This document shows, piece after piece, positions 52,928 through 61,848 of a DNA stretch of 64,000 nt. This stretch comes from JAUIAI01 sp050633665 (GTDB lineage Bacteria > Pseudomonadota > Gammaproteobacteria > Burkholderiales > Burkholderiaceae_E), in assembly GCA_050633665.1 (NCBI GenBank), contig JBOEGY010000005.1:186001-250000 (forward strand), given 5' to 3'. The first letter of the stretch is position 1. Each line of letters begins with the position of its first letter. The notes beneath the pieces were generated by a model that saw only the letters and a list, made by a program, of their open reading frames with translations, had not been told where the DNA came from and did no database searches. Both the position numbers and the translations under genes were made by a program.

Positions 52928-53659
52928 TCAAAGCGTCGCCTGATTGACGCGTTGAGACAGTTGTTCGGGGTTTTCCTTGCGTTCGCTGTAACGGTCAACC
53001 AGATACCCGGCGCTGGCGCGGGTCAATAGCGTGAATTTCACCAGTTCTTCCATCACATCGACGATGCGGTCGTAATAAGCGGACGGCTTCATGCGGCCGT
53101 CTTCGTCAAATTCCAGAAACGCCTTGGCAACCGATGACTGATTCGGAATCGTGATCATGCGCATCCAGCGACCCAGAACACGCAGCTGATTGACCGCGTT
53201 AAATGATTGCGAACCACCGCTGACCTGCATGACGGCGAGAGTCTTGCCCTGAGTGGGCCGCACCGCGCCCAGGCTGAGCGGTATCCAGTCGATCTGCGAC
53301 TTGAGGATTCCGGTCATGCTGCCGTGGCGCTCGGGTGAACACCAGACCATACCCTCGGCCCACTGGGCAAGCTCGCGCAGTTCCTGAACTTTGTGGTGTG
53401 TGCCGGGGTCGGTGTCAGGCTGTGGCAAACCACGCGGATCGTAAATTCTGGGTTCTGCACCCATAACAGTCAGCAGCCGGGCAGCCTCTTCGGTGACCAG
53501 GCGGCTATAAGATCGCTCTCGTAGTGAGCCATACAGCAGCAGGATGCGCGGCGGATGGGTGGCGGTGCCAATTGATAACTGATCTGACGCCGGCTTTCTG
53601 AAAGAGGCGGCGTGAAGCTGTTCCCGGGTAGGGCCATCAAGCGGTTCAGCAGGCGGCAC
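52928..53659 (-). CDS. arsH: arsenical resistance protein ArsH (NADPH-dependent FMN reductase)
   Basis: This 243-residue flavodoxin-fold protein has the FMN-binding GSLRERSYS (44-52), SPERHGSMTGILKSQIDWIPL and VSGGSQSFNAVNQLRVLGRWMRM. ArsH oxidises trivalent organoarsenicals and reduces metals or quinones in different hosts. The start is GTG 53659 (MPPAEP), overlapping the end of arsR by 14 bases, so the two are translationally coupled. The family usually begins with such a variable N-terminus of about 35 residues. Confidence 0.92.
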   Translation of the reverse strand: MPPAEPLDGPTREQLHAASFRKPASDQLSIGTATHPPRILLLYGSLRERSYSRLVTEEAARLLTVMGAEPRIYDPRGLPQPDTDPGTHHKVQELRELAQWAEGMVWCSPERHGSMTGILKSQIDWIPLSLGAVRPTQGKTLAVMQVSGGSQSFNAVNQLRVLGRWMRMITIPNQSSVAKAFLEFDEDGRMKPSAYYDRIVDVMEELVKFTLLTRASAGYLVDRYSERKENPEQLSQRVNQATL

Positions 53660-53996
53660 AGGCGATTTCCGTAATGATGGGTTCGCATTGTTCGGGTTGC
53701 CCGCCGCAGCAGTCTTCCATCAGAAACTTAAGCAAGCCACGCAAGCCGTTGAAGTTGGCGAAATATCGGATCGACCGGCCCTGACGGGATCGGGTAATCA
53801 GGTCAGCATTAACCAGAATATTCAGGTTTGTGGATAAGGTGTTTTGTCTGACGTCCAATTGCTCACTGATGTCGCCCGCCGCGATTCCGTCGGCTCCGGC
53901 AGAAATCAGCAAACGAAAGACTTCAAGACGGGTCTGCTGGCTAAGCGCTGAAAACGCGTTCAGCGCCTGGTCTGTGTCAAAGTCGGGTTTACTCAT
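53646..53996 (-). CDS. arsR: arsenic-responsive repressor ArsR
   Basis: This 116-residue ArsR/SmtB winged-helix repressor has the recognition region VRQNTLSTNLNILVNADLI (about 49-67). Its C-terminal cysteine cluster is DCCGGQPEQC (Cys96, Cys97, Cys104), with two more cysteines at the end (Cys113, Cys116). It resembles the C-terminal cysteine type of ACR3-linked ArsRs rather than the Cys-Val-Cys type of the E. coli family. I start at ATG 53996, where the family begins; a start at 54032 would leave no leader after the predicted -10. It represses the arsRH-acr3 operon and probably the divergent MFS gene. Confidence 0.9.
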   Translation of the reverse strand: MSKPDFDTDQALNAFSALSQQTRLEVFRLLISAGADGIAAGDISEQLDVRQNTLSTNLNILVNADLITRSRQGRSIRYFANFNGLRGLLKFLMEDCCGGQPEQCEPIITEIACAAC

Positions 53997-54015
53997 GAGT
54001 GTGCGACGCTTGAGT

Positions 54016-54059
54016 TTGTCGGGGTATGTCATTTCAATATATCGAGAATACTAGAAGTA
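54016..54059. promoter_or_regulatory. overlapping divergent promoters and likely ArsR operator
   Basis: On the plus strand TTGTCG (54016-54021) and TATATC (54038-54043) are 16 bases apart and face the MFS gene. On the minus strand a TATATT -10 candidate (54041-54036) faces arsR. The region 54033-54059 is AT-rich and holds an imperfect dyad (TTTCAATAT on the left, GTAATGAAA on the right). Binding of ArsR here could control both directions. Confidence 0.4.
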
Positions 54060-55271
54060 ATGAAATTGTCAACCGGATCTGTTGAATCAGCCGGCTTTAG
54101 CCGAGGCCGGCTTGTCTGGACCTTGGGTTTTACGCAGACGCTGGCCTGGGCGTCGTCGTATTACCTGCCGGCGATGCTGGCCGTCGCCATTGCTGAAGAG
54201 CTGAAGCTTTCTGTCCCCACGATATTTGCCGCGTTCTCGGTTGCATTGATTTTTTCTGCCATCACCGGGCCCTGGGCAGGGGACATGATTGACCGCTGGG
54301 GCGGCCGTCCGATGCTTGCCGGCTCTAATGGTCTGTTCGCGGTCGGTCTGCTGGTGCTGGGCCTCTCGCAAAACATTGGGATGTTGTTTGCCGCCTGGTT
54401 GATTCTTGGGGTGGCGATGGGCGTCGGCCTTTATGAAGGAGCATTCGCCACCATTGTCAGACTGGTCGGTTCGCAGTCCCGGGGAGCCATCACCGGCGTG
54501 ACGTTAATAGCTGGATTCGCGAGCACGGTGGGCTGGCCCTTATCGAGCATGTTCGAGTTGCAACTTGGCTGGCGTGGAACCTGTTTTGCGTGGGCCGCGC
54601 TACATCTGGTGATCGGACTGCCGCTGAACCTGACGTTGCCGCGGATCGGGCGGCCCGAAGAAACCACTGGTCCGGTGACGCCGTCTGCTGCGACAGAGTG
54701 CGCGTCGCCGCCAGATGCTTCTATGCCAGCGCCACCATTCTCAACGACTCTATTGCTGGCGTTTGTATTTGCTGCCACCTTGTTTACAACCGGTGCGATG
54801 GCCGCGCATTTACCCGGCTTGTTACAGGCCTCTGGTGCGAGCCTCGCAGCATCGGTCGCGGCCGGTGCATTGATCGGACCGGCGCAAGTAGCTGCGCGGT
54901 TGCTTGAATTCGGTGTGTTGCGACATGCCCATCCAATCTGGTCCGCCCGGTTGGCCGCTATCGGGCATCCATTGGGCGCGGCAACATTGTTGTTGTTTGG
55001 CGCGCCGGCAGTGGCGGCATTTGCGCTGTTGCACGGCGCCGGCAATGGCATTCTGACGATTGCCAAAGGGTCTTTGCCGCTGGTGTATTTCGGCGCTGCC
55101 GGCTACGGCGCGCGCCAGGGCTGGCTGATGATGCCCGCCAAAGTGGCGCAGGCGTTGTCACCGTATCTGTTCGGGCTGGCACTGGTTCATTGGGGGGTTC
55201 ATGCTCTTTGGCTGACTGCTCTTCTGGGTCTTGCGGCCTGCGGCGCGCTTTCATTCCTGCGCCGGCACTGA
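54060..55271 (+). CDS. MFS transporter next to arsR
   Basis: This 403-residue membrane protein has twelve predicted helices in two six-helix halves, with the MFS motif GDMIDRWGGRPML between helices 2 and 3. The central loop (about 200-220) is rich in Ala/Pro/Thr. The start ATG 54060 is 63 bases from the arsR start, and the intergenic region is a predicted ArsR operator. A role in efflux of arsenic or its derivatives is plausible but not established. It converges with the cytochrome b561 gene. Confidence 0.85.
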   Translation: MKLSTGSVESAGFSRGRLVWTLGFTQTLAWASSYYLPAMLAVAIAEELKLSVPTIFAAFSVALIFSAITGPWAGDMIDRWGGRPMLAGSNGLFAVGLLVLGLSQNIGMLFAAWLILGVAMGVGLYEGAFATIVRLVGSQSRGAITGVTLIAGFASTVGWPLSSMFELQLGWRGTCFAWAALHLVIGLPLNLTLPRIGRPEETTGPVTPSAATECASPPDASMPAPPFSTTLLLAFVFAATLFTTGAMAAHLPGLLQASGASLAASVAAGALIGPAQVAARLLEFGVLRHAHPIWSARLAAIGHPLGAATLLLFGAPAVAAFALLHGAGNGILTIAKGSLPLVYFGAAGYGARQGWLMMPAKVAQALSPYLFGLALVHWGVHALWLTALLGLAACGALSFLRRH

Positions 55272-55278
55272 TATCTGG

Positions 55279-55842
55279 TCAGCGCCGGAACGGCAGCATG
55301 CGGTTCATCAGCCCGGTCTTTTCCAGCTTGTGTTTTTTGATCACGTGCCCGACATGCCAGGAAATCACGATCACCGCGCAGTAGGCGAAAAGAATGTGTA
55401 GCGACCAGACGACCCAGGACCATGACGGCTGTTTGCCAATCGGGTTTGGCAGGTCGTACACCCCAAATAGCTTGATGCCGTAACCACCGGCCATGACAAA
55501 CAGATACCCCGTAATAGGCAGTGCAAACATCAGCCAATAGAGCCAGCTCTCCAGACGGTGACTCAGAGTCTTTTCAACCGGAGTCAGTGAATCGTGCCAC
55601 TCGGGCAGCGGCGCAAGCTTGCGCCACAGCAGTCGCGCAACGGCCAGCCCAAGAATCACCAGGCCCACAGATTTATGCCAGTTATAAAAGAAATTGGCGT
55701 CCATCCCCAGCAGCGAGCCTTCCCGCCCGAGGCGGGTCATGATGTTGGCGCCGATCATCTGATAAAGAATCAACAAGAAGACTGACCAGTGAAAAAAGCG
55801 GCTGATTGTTCCAAAGTGAGTGCTTGTGTTTTTCAATGGCAT
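55279..55842 (-). CDS. cytochrome b561 family protein
   Basis: This 187-residue membrane protein of the bacterial cytochrome b561 type has four transmembrane helices. Heme ligands are expected in FFHWSVFLLILYQ, YNWHKSVGLVILG and HVGHVIKKHKLEK. It passes electrons between the quinone pool and periplasmic or cytoplasmic acceptors, and some members act on superoxide. No partner gene is adjacent except a divergently facing MDR beyond a 39-base gap. Confidence 0.85.
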   Translation of the reverse strand: MPLKNTSTHFGTISRFFHWSVFLLILYQMIGANIMTRLGREGSLLGMDANFFYNWHKSVGLVILGLAVARLLWRKLAPLPEWHDSLTPVEKTLSHRLESWLYWLMFALPITGYLFVMAGGYGIKLFGVYDLPNPIGKQPSWSWVVWSLHILFAYCAVIVISWHVGHVIKKHKLEKTGLMNRMLPFRR

Positions 55843-55881
55843 GTCCGGGCTCCTGATTTCTAGTTTTAAGAATGGCCGCGT

Positions 55882-56895
55882 CTATTGCCAGCCCGACAAT
55901 ACCCATTTACCCAATGAATGTCCTTGCCCGATGCTGGCGTGCACCTGGGCGAGGTTTTGGGCGTTAATCGGTGTGACCGTCTGGGTCAGCGTTGTGGTGA
56001 GTAGCCCCTGGTCGATCAGTCGGCTGACCTGATTCAGGATGTGGTGTTGTTCAATCATGTCGGGTGTTTTGTAGATCGACCGGGTAAACATTGATTCCCA
56101 GACAAAGCTTACGCATTTTCTTTTAAGCAAGTCCAGGTCAATCGGTTTACTTGTTTCGACTATAGAGCAGATGCGACCTGCGACTGAAGCCATCCTGGCC
56201 ATGGCGGCCCAGTGTTGCTCGGTATTGTTCAGGCAGAGAATGAAATCTGCGGTTTTGTAGCCTGCGGCCTTGAGCTGTTCGGGCATATCGCCGTGATGGT
56301 CAATGACGAGGCTTGCGCCAGCTTTTCTGACCCAGTCTGCGCTTTCAGGTCGGGATGCTGTGGCAATCACCTTCAGGCGTGCCAGTTTGCTGGCCAGTTG
56401 AATGGCAATCGAACCGACCCCTCCGGCGCCGCCAATCACTAACAGTGTTCCGCCTTCGTCCTGCCCTGTTTTAGAAATGCCCAGTCGGTCGAACAGCGCC
56501 TCCCAGGCGGTCAGGCTCGTGAGCGGCAGCGCAGCAGCCTGCGCATAATCGAGCGTTTCCGGCATCTGGCCGGCGATGCGTTCATCGACCAGGTGGAATT
56601 GGCTGTTAGATCCGCTTCGGGTGATTTCGCCGGCATAAAACACCTTCTGCCCTACGGAGAAGTGCTCTACGTCCGGGCCGGTGGCAACCACTTTCCCAGC
56701 GGCGTCCCAGCCCAGGATTTTCGGGTCATCGGGTGGCTGCGGCGCGAGCCGGGCGCTCGCGTGGACTTTGGTGTCCAGTGGGTTTACCGAAACAGCTTCG
56801 ACCGCGACCAGCAGGTCGCGGCCGCCCGCAACCGGGGAATCCAGCTGGAGATCGGCGAAACCGTCTCCGTGGAAATTGATGCCAACAGCTTTCAT
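55882..56895 (-). CDS. zinc-free MDR oxidoreductase (quinone oxidoreductase-like)
   Basis: This 337-residue medium-chain dehydrogenase has an N-terminal GroES-like domain and a Rossmann domain with VIGGAGGVGSIAIQLAS (AxxGxxG-like). The catalytic-zinc cysteine and the structural-zinc cysteines are absent (SVNPLDTKVHA instead of GICGTD), so it is of the zinc-less quinone oxidoreductase or enoyl reductase type, using NADPH. The substrate is unknown. It faces away from the OMP gene at 56945, which is upstream on the same strand with a 49-base gap. Confidence 0.85.
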   Translation of the reverse strand: MKAVGINFHGDGFADLQLDSPVAGGRDLLVAVEAVSVNPLDTKVHASARLAPQPPDDPKILGWDAAGKVVATGPDVEHFSVGQKVFYAGEITRSGSNSQFHLVDERIAGQMPETLDYAQAAALPLTSLTAWEALFDRLGISKTGQDEGGTLLVIGGAGGVGSIAIQLASKLARLKVIATASRPESADWVRKAGASLVIDHHGDMPEQLKAAGYKTADFILCLNNTEQHWAAMARMASVAGRICSIVETSKPIDLDLLKRKCVSFVWESMFTRSIYKTPDMIEQHHILNQVSRLIDQGLLTTTLTQTVTPINAQNLAQVHASIGQGHSLGKWVLSGWQ

Positions 56896-56944
56896 GAACA
56901 GGCTCCTTTGTTACCAGAGGATACCTGTGCAGGGAAAATAGCGT

Positions 56945-57574
56945 CTAGAAGGTTACGCCCAGTCCGACGCCGACCGTGACATAGTTGAGATCGACCTCCC
57001 GGTCGATTCCGTTGATACGAAGATTTGCGCTGCGGGACCGGTAGGTCACGCCCGGCGACAACACCCATTCATTGGGCAGGTCAATCGTGATGGCTGCGCC
57101 GGCTTCCCAGCCGAGCTTATGGCCACTGGCGCCAATATTAGAGTCGGTGTCTTCTTCATAGAGTTTGATCTCGCCGTAGTTGGCGCCACCGTGCAGGCGC
57201 CAGCCGACCCGGCTCTGACCAAAGCCGCCGTTCAGCCGAACGCCGGCAACATAGCCAAGATCGGCGATCAGGTTGTCGCGCGATGTAAAGTCATTGTTGG
57301 CATCGAAAATCGCACCGGTGACACCCGTGTACAAACCGAAGTTTCTCGACAGCTGGTAGACACCGTGAAATTCAAATGTCGCGCCGTTGCCAAGGTCGGA
57401 ACTACCGAAATTGTCAGTCGTGATGGTCTGCCCAAAGCGCATCTCAATGCCCAGCCCGGGAGTCTGGCTGGCTCTGAGCCCGACCCGGTCCGAGTCCGTA
57501 TAAGTCTGAGCCTGCGCAAGCGGCGCCATAATCAAGGTTAGCGCGAGAGGAATGGCGGCAAAAAATCGATTCAT
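56945..57574 (-). CDS. small outer-membrane beta-barrel protein
   Basis: This 209-residue exported protein has a signal peptide (MNRFFAAIPLALTLIMAPLAQAQ, cleaved near residue 22) and alternating beta-strands with aromatic girdles. It ends in VTVGVGLGVTF, the C-terminal Phe typical of barrels. Segments such as FGLYTGVTGAIFD and GWRLHGGANYGEIKLYEED read as a small eight-stranded OmpA/OmpX-like barrel. The promoter region (57575-57721) holds the palindrome GATAATTATC (57638-57647) and an extra GATAATT (57625-57631), which could be a regulatory site. Confidence 0.8.
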   Translation of the reverse strand: MNRFFAAIPLALTLIMAPLAQAQTYTDSDRVGLRASQTPGLGIEMRFGQTITTDNFGSSDLGNGATFEFHGVYQLSRNFGLYTGVTGAIFDANNDFTSRDNLIADLGYVAGVRLNGGFGQSRVGWRLHGGANYGEIKLYEEDTDSNIGASGHKLGWEAGAAITIDLPNEWVLSPGVTYRSRSANLRINGIDREVDLNYVTVGVGLGVTF

Positions 57575-57721
57575 AGCGAGGGTCCCGTCGGTTAGGAGGA
57601 GTCTTTAGATGAGGCCGATCGGTCGATAATTCAAGGGGATAATTATCGGGCGTTCGCACAATAAAAGTGCGTTGACGCTGGTATGGTGTGAAAGGTTGTC
57701 AGCTTCTTTCGGATCAGATCC

Positions 57722-58486
57722 TTGTCAGTGCGCTCTTTGCTGGGTATTGCCCGCTCTTTGTTCATCTATCACGGTATTCCGGGGCGTTCGGCGCGAATGC
57801 GGCGCTTTTACGCGCCGTTCGTTGCCCGGGATTCGCTTTGTTTTGATATCGGCGCGCATATGGGGAACCGGACTCGGTCCTGGCGTGCGCTCGGCGCGCG
57901 AGTCGTTGCCGTCGAGCCCCAGCCTGATTGTCAGAAGGTGCTCGCATTCCTGTTTTCACAGGATGAATCGGTCACGCTGCTTGATCAGGCGGTTGGTGAG
58001 ACTGCGGGACGGCTGACCTTGTTCGCTGATCCGTCAAACCCAACCGTATCGAGCCTGTCGGAAAGCTGGATCGAGCAGGTGAAGCAAGACCCGTCCTTTG
58101 ACGGGGTTCGCTGGCAGGCAGAGCGTGAGGTTGCTGTCACGACCTTGCAGGCACTGATAGATCGCTACGGTTTGCCCGCATTCGTGAAAATCGATGTTGA
58201 GGGTTTTGAGGAGCAGGTATTGGCCGGATTGCAGGTGCCGTTACCGAGTCTGTCGTTCGAATACCTGCCAGTCGCTGTTGCGAACGCGCTGGCCTGTATT
58301 GACCGGCTTGAGGCGCTGGGCTGTTACGAGTACAACCGCTCTCCCGGAGAGAGCCACCAACTCGTACAGAAGCACTGGTCTGATGCTGATCAGATGCGTG
58401 AATTTCTGGGGTCACTGCGAATCGCTGACGGTTCGGGGGATATCTACGCTCGTCTGACTGAAAGCGCTGAGAAGCTGATTCGTTAG
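57722..58486 (+). CDS. FkbM family methyltransferase
   Basis: This 254-residue SAM methyltransferase has motif I FDIGAHMGNRTRSW, the acidic motif II VVAVEPQP and the FkbM motif FVKIDVEGFEEQVLAGL. FkbM proteins O-methylate sugars or polyketides, and many act on polysaccharide or lipid-linked glycans. The start is uncertain: TTG 57722 or GTG 57728, neither with a strong ribosome site. Its last 75 coding bases (58412-58486) overlap the end of the convergent sulfatase gene. Confidence 0.85.
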   Translation: MSVRSLLGIARSLFIYHGIPGRSARMRRFYAPFVARDSLCFDIGAHMGNRTRSWRALGARVVAVEPQPDCQKVLAFLFSQDESVTLLDQAVGETAGRLTLFADPSNPTVSSLSESWIEQVKQDPSFDGVRWQAEREVAVTTLQALIDRYGLPAFVKIDVEGFEEQVLAGLQVPLPSLSFEYLPVAVANALACIDRLEALGCYEYNRSPGESHQLVQKHWSDADQMREFLGSLRIADGSGDIYARLTESAEKLIR

Positions 58487-60064
58487 CTTGTGCATCGCCA
58501 TGGTCGTCGGGCCTACCGGCGTCAGTCCGGGTGCAAAACCGTTGTGGCTCAGTTGGGTCAGCAGCGGTTCGGGCGCAATGACGTGGACTGGCACCGCCCA
58601 GCTGGCGTCTGGTCCGGTTACTGACGCTGCCGGCTGGTGGTCACCGATCACAATCACGATCTGCTCCCGGTCTTTGGGTTCGCTCAGAAAACCTGCCAGC
58701 ACTGTTAGTGCATAGCTGACGGAGTCGAGATAAGCCGGTGCGAGATTACTCCAGTCCGGTTTGGCGGCCAGCAACTCATCAAGCTGGCCCAGGGACGACT
58801 CTGTTGCGTACGGGGCATCGGCCAGCGTCTGCCAGTTTTCAACATACGGTGCGATTGGCCTGAACGGAGCATGGGAGGAAATTGTCGTGAAGAACATCAT
58901 GACCGGTGTCTGCGAATTGATCTTGTCCTCAAGGGCCACCGCCTTGGCCAAAGAGTATTGATCCGGAATGCGCCACCATCCGAATTCCGGGCCGGTATAG
59001 GCCAGTGCCTGTGCGTCGTATATCTGGTCAAAGCCGTAGTAAGCCCCTTCGGGCCAGGCCAGTCGGATGCCTGGCAGCAGCCCGACCGTCCGGTATCCGC
59101 GGTCAGCGAAAGACTTTACCCAGGTCTCCCGCTGGCTGGCCAGGAGTTGTTGGTAAGTCGGCTGATCCGTTATCGGGTAGGCGCTCAGGAAACTGGAATG
59201 AGCCAGCCACGAGCCACCGCCATAAGTGGGTGACTGAACCCGGGTTGACACTACCTGACGGCCTGAATCGGTAATGGCCTTGGTCAGGCGTTCGCGAGCA
59301 GGCAGCAATGCCTGCGCGTGAGCGGGCTTGTCCAGCGTGGTCACCCCGTAAGACTCAATAAACATCACCAGCACGTTGGCGTTTTTGATTAATTCAAGGT
59401 CGGGTTTCAAGACGGGGTTTGCTTGCAGGTCCAGTCGGGTCTGGTCGCTCATCGCCTGATACAGCCTGAATACCTGGGTGCCGAAACTGAGTAATACCGG
59501 ATGCGAAAAATAATGCCGCATAGGCGTCGCTTGACCGGCCAGCCCCATTCCAAACAGAGTAATCAGTGCGGCGCTGGCAACCAGTGCCGATCGATGGCGC
59601 ACAGGCGGCTCAAGTCTGATTGAGATGCCAGTCAACAAGGCCCGCAGGCCGCGAATCAGTCCGCCGATGATCAATACAATGCCGAGGCCAGCCAGTGTCA
59701 GTTGCCACCAGCTTGCGACTCGCGCAAGCATTGCGACGACGCCCGGAAAGTGCTGTGAGTCCCAGTACAGATTGATTGGTCTGCCGTAGAGTGCCGGCGC
59801 CGTGACATCAGCATAGCGGCCGGCAATCATCAGTAACACCAGCCAGGCCAATACAGTGGCCGGCCCGCTTGAAAGTCGTCGCCCGCGCCAGGCGAGCAGT
59901 GCCAGCACCAGAACGATGAGAGCCGCTTCGACCGAAATTTCGAACCGAGCGGTAATCCACGGGGTAGGCCACAGGTTATGAAAACTCAGGCTCAGGTTAA
60001 GCAGGGCGATCAGGACGATCAAGGCGATTAGCCGTGCGCCGGCATGAATCACCTTGATCATCAT
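58412..60064 (-). CDS. membrane sulfatase-like hydrolase/transferase (LTA synthase-like)
   Basis: This 550-residue protein has about four or five membrane helices in its first 180 residues and an extracytoplasmic sulfatase-fold catalytic domain. A metal ligand is expected at Glu237 (VMFIESYG), the active-site nucleophile near Ser285 in YGGGSWLAHSS, and another metal site in VIVIGDHQPA. LtaS-type enzymes use lipid phosphoglycerol or phosphoethanolamine donors, which fits the CDP-alcohol phosphatidyltransferase gene that overlaps its start by 4 bases. The substrate is unknown. Its end overlaps the FkbM gene on the other strand by 75 bases. Confidence 0.85.
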   Translation of the reverse strand: MMIKVIHAGARLIALIVLIALLNLSLSFHNLWPTPWITARFEISVEAALIVLVLALLAWRGRRLSSGPATVLAWLVLLMIAGRYADVTAPALYGRPINLYWDSQHFPGVVAMLARVASWWQLTLAGLGIVLIIGGLIRGLRALLTGISIRLEPPVRHRSALVASAALITLFGMGLAGQATPMRHYFSHPVLLSFGTQVFRLYQAMSDQTRLDLQANPVLKPDLELIKNANVLVMFIESYGVTTLDKPAHAQALLPARERLTKAITDSGRQVVSTRVQSPTYGGGSWLAHSSFLSAYPITDQPTYQQLLASQRETWVKSFADRGYRTVGLLPGIRLAWPEGAYYGFDQIYDAQALAYTGPEFGWWRIPDQYSLAKAVALEDKINSQTPVMMFFTTISSHAPFRPIAPYVENWQTLADAPYATESSLGQLDELLAAKPDWSNLAPAYLDSVSYALTVLAGFLSEPKDREQIVIVIGDHQPAASVTGPDASWAVPVHVIAPEPLLTQLSHNGFAPGLTPVGPTTMAMHKLTNQLLSAFSQTSVDIPRTVSDSQ

Positions 60065-60819
60065 GACCGACGCCGGTACAGATAAACCGTGTCAAGCCCA
60101 AATGAGACGGCAAGTGCGATCAAGCCTGTCAGGGCAATGATCGAACTAATGCCTGGCGAGACGGTTGGGAGCAGCGCAATCAGTAATGATGCCGCCTGTA
60201 CGACACAGATCAACTTACGCCGGAAACTTTCTGGCAAAGGCTGCCGCAGCCAAGGCAGTTGCTTGCCAGCCAGGACAAATCCGTAGCGAGTCAGTCCGGC
60301 CAGCACAATCCAGAGGCCGGCTTTGTCAAATTGCCAGACCAGCAGGCTGAGCAACAAGATCAGCAAGGCATCGGTTTCCATGTCCAGTTTTGCGCCAAAC
60401 GGCGTGCTCCAGTTGCCGCGCCGGGCCAGCCAGCCGTCGACGCCATCCAGGACCAGGCAGGTCATTCCCAGCGCCCAGGCCAGCCACTGTACGAAAGCCT
60501 GGGTCTGACCCAGCAAGCCGACCAGCAGTGCCACTATGATCAGTCTGCCCAGCGTGACCGCATTAGCCGGTCCGATTCTGTGATGAGGCAGGTGCTCGGG
60601 CAGCGAGCGAACCAGCCATGCCAACGCAACCGCCAAGAACAGCAATGCCTTGGAACCAAACAGCAGGATTGCCTGGACTGATGTGTCATGCGAGGTCGCC
60701 AGTGTCGTACCCAGCGCGATGCTGGCGGCCGCCAGCATAAAGACGCTGACCACGCCGGCACGCGACGCGCTGCGCTGCAAGGCTGCCTGTGTTTTGGCGT
60801 CGTTCTGCAAATTTGTCAT
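60061..60819 (-). CDS. CDP-alcohol phosphatidyltransferase family protein
   Basis: This 252-residue membrane protein has six to eight helices and the complete CDP-OH-P signature D-G-x2-A-R-x8-G-x3-D-x3-D, seen in VDGWLARRGNWSTPFGAKLD followed by METD. It joins CDP-activated lipid (or CDP-alcohol) to an alcohol acceptor with Mg2+. The N-terminal 30 residues are hydrophilic. Family members make phosphatidylglycerol phosphate, cardiolipin or phosphatidylserine, so this could form an unusual lipid headgroup. It overlaps the sulfatase-like gene (ATGA) and is divergent from the MDR gene across only 32 bases. Confidence 0.9.
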   Translation of the reverse strand: MTNLQNDAKTQAALQRSASRAGVVSVFMLAAASIALGTTLATSHDTSVQAILLFGSKALLFLAVALAWLVRSLPEHLPHHRIGPANAVTLGRLIIVALLVGLLGQTQAFVQWLAWALGMTCLVLDGVDGWLARRGNWSTPFGAKLDMETDALLILLLSLLVWQFDKAGLWIVLAGLTRYGFVLAGKQLPWLRQPLPESFRRKLICVVQAASLLIALLPTVSPGISSIIALTGLIALAVSFGLDTVYLYRRRS

Positions 60820-60851
60820 CGGGGGTTCTCAATAGGTAATAATCGCACGGT

Positions 60852-61841
60852 ATGAGCCAAGATCGAACAGCACGCGCTTTCTGGGTGACCGGACCCGGCG
60901 CCAGTGAAATCAGAACCGAGTCATTGCCGGTATGTCAGGACGGTCAGATCGTGGTTCGATGTCTATACAGCGGCATCAGCCGTGGCACCGAGACGATGGT
61001 TTTTCGCGGTGAGGTGCCGGCTTCAGAACACACCCGTATGCGGGCGCCGTTTCAGGCCGGCGATTTTCCCGGGCCGGTTAAATACGGCTACGCGGCTGTC
61101 GGTGAAGTGACTGAAGGGCCGCAAGCGCTGCTCGATCGCCGGGTGTTCTGCCTGCATCCTCATCAGACCGAATTTGTCGTACCGGCCACCGCGGTTCAGG
61201 TGATTCCCGAAGGCGTGCCGGCTGCGCGCGCGATTCTGGCCGCAAATCTGGAAACCGCGATCAACGGCCTCTGGGATGCTCAGCCCGGGGTCGGTGACAG
61301 GGTTGCCGTGATTGGCGCCGGATCGGTCGGTTGTCTGGTGGCCTGGTTGCTGCGGCAGATTCCGGGTTGTCAGGTGCAACTGATCGATACTCGACCGGCC
61401 CGGCACATGATCGCTCAACGCCTTGGCCTGGCATTTTCTTTGCCGGAGCAGGCGGTCGGTGAATGCGATCTGGTTTTTCACACCAGCGGGAATCCCGCCG
61501 GTCTGCAAACCGCGCTGGATCTGGCCGGGCAGGAAGCCCGCCTGATTGAGATGAGCTGGTTTGGCCAGCGAACGGCACATTTGCAATTGGGCGAATCCTT
61601 CCACTCCCGGCGGCTGACTATCCAGTCTTCGCAGGTCGGCGAGATTACAGCCGGCCGCCGATCGCGATGGTCTTTTCAGCGACGGCTGTCACTGGCTTTG
61701 AGCTTGCTTGAATCGTCGGAGCTGGACGCGCTCATCTCAGATCAAAGCCATTTTGATGATTTGCCGGAAGTGATGGCGAAGCTCTCTACTGAACCAGGCA
61801 ACAGCATTTTTCATCGCATTGCCTACCCTTCAAAGGATTAA
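60852..61841 (+). CDS. zinc-less MDR dehydrogenase (BchC-like)
   Basis: This 329-residue medium-chain dehydrogenase-like protein has an N-terminal GroES-like domain whose first motif is YSGISRGTETMVF. That motif is like the S-G-I-S-x-G-T-E motif of the BchC branch instead of the catalytic-zinc G-x-C-G-x-D type. The Rossmann motif is VAVIGAGSVGCLVAWLLR. The usual zinc-binding His of GH-E is Tyr in KYGYAAVGEV, so the catalytic zinc is probably absent. It may oxidise or reduce an alcohol in the pathway encoded here. It is the first gene of the operon with the pterin-synthase-like gene, whose start is 8 bases after its stop. Confidence 0.85.
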   Translation: MSQDRTARAFWVTGPGASEIRTESLPVCQDGQIVVRCLYSGISRGTETMVFRGEVPASEHTRMRAPFQAGDFPGPVKYGYAAVGEVTEGPQALLDRRVFCLHPHQTEFVVPATAVQVIPEGVPAARAILAANLETAINGLWDAQPGVGDRVAVIGAGSVGCLVAWLLRQIPGCQVQLIDTRPARHMIAQRLGLAFSLPEQAVGECDLVFHTSGNPAGLQTALDLAGQEARLIEMSWFGQRTAHLQLGESFHSRRLTIQSSQVGEITAGRRSRWSFQRRLSLALSLLESSELDALISDQSHFDDLPEVMAKLSTEPGNSIFHRIAYPSKD

Positions 61842-61848
61842 CCCGTTT

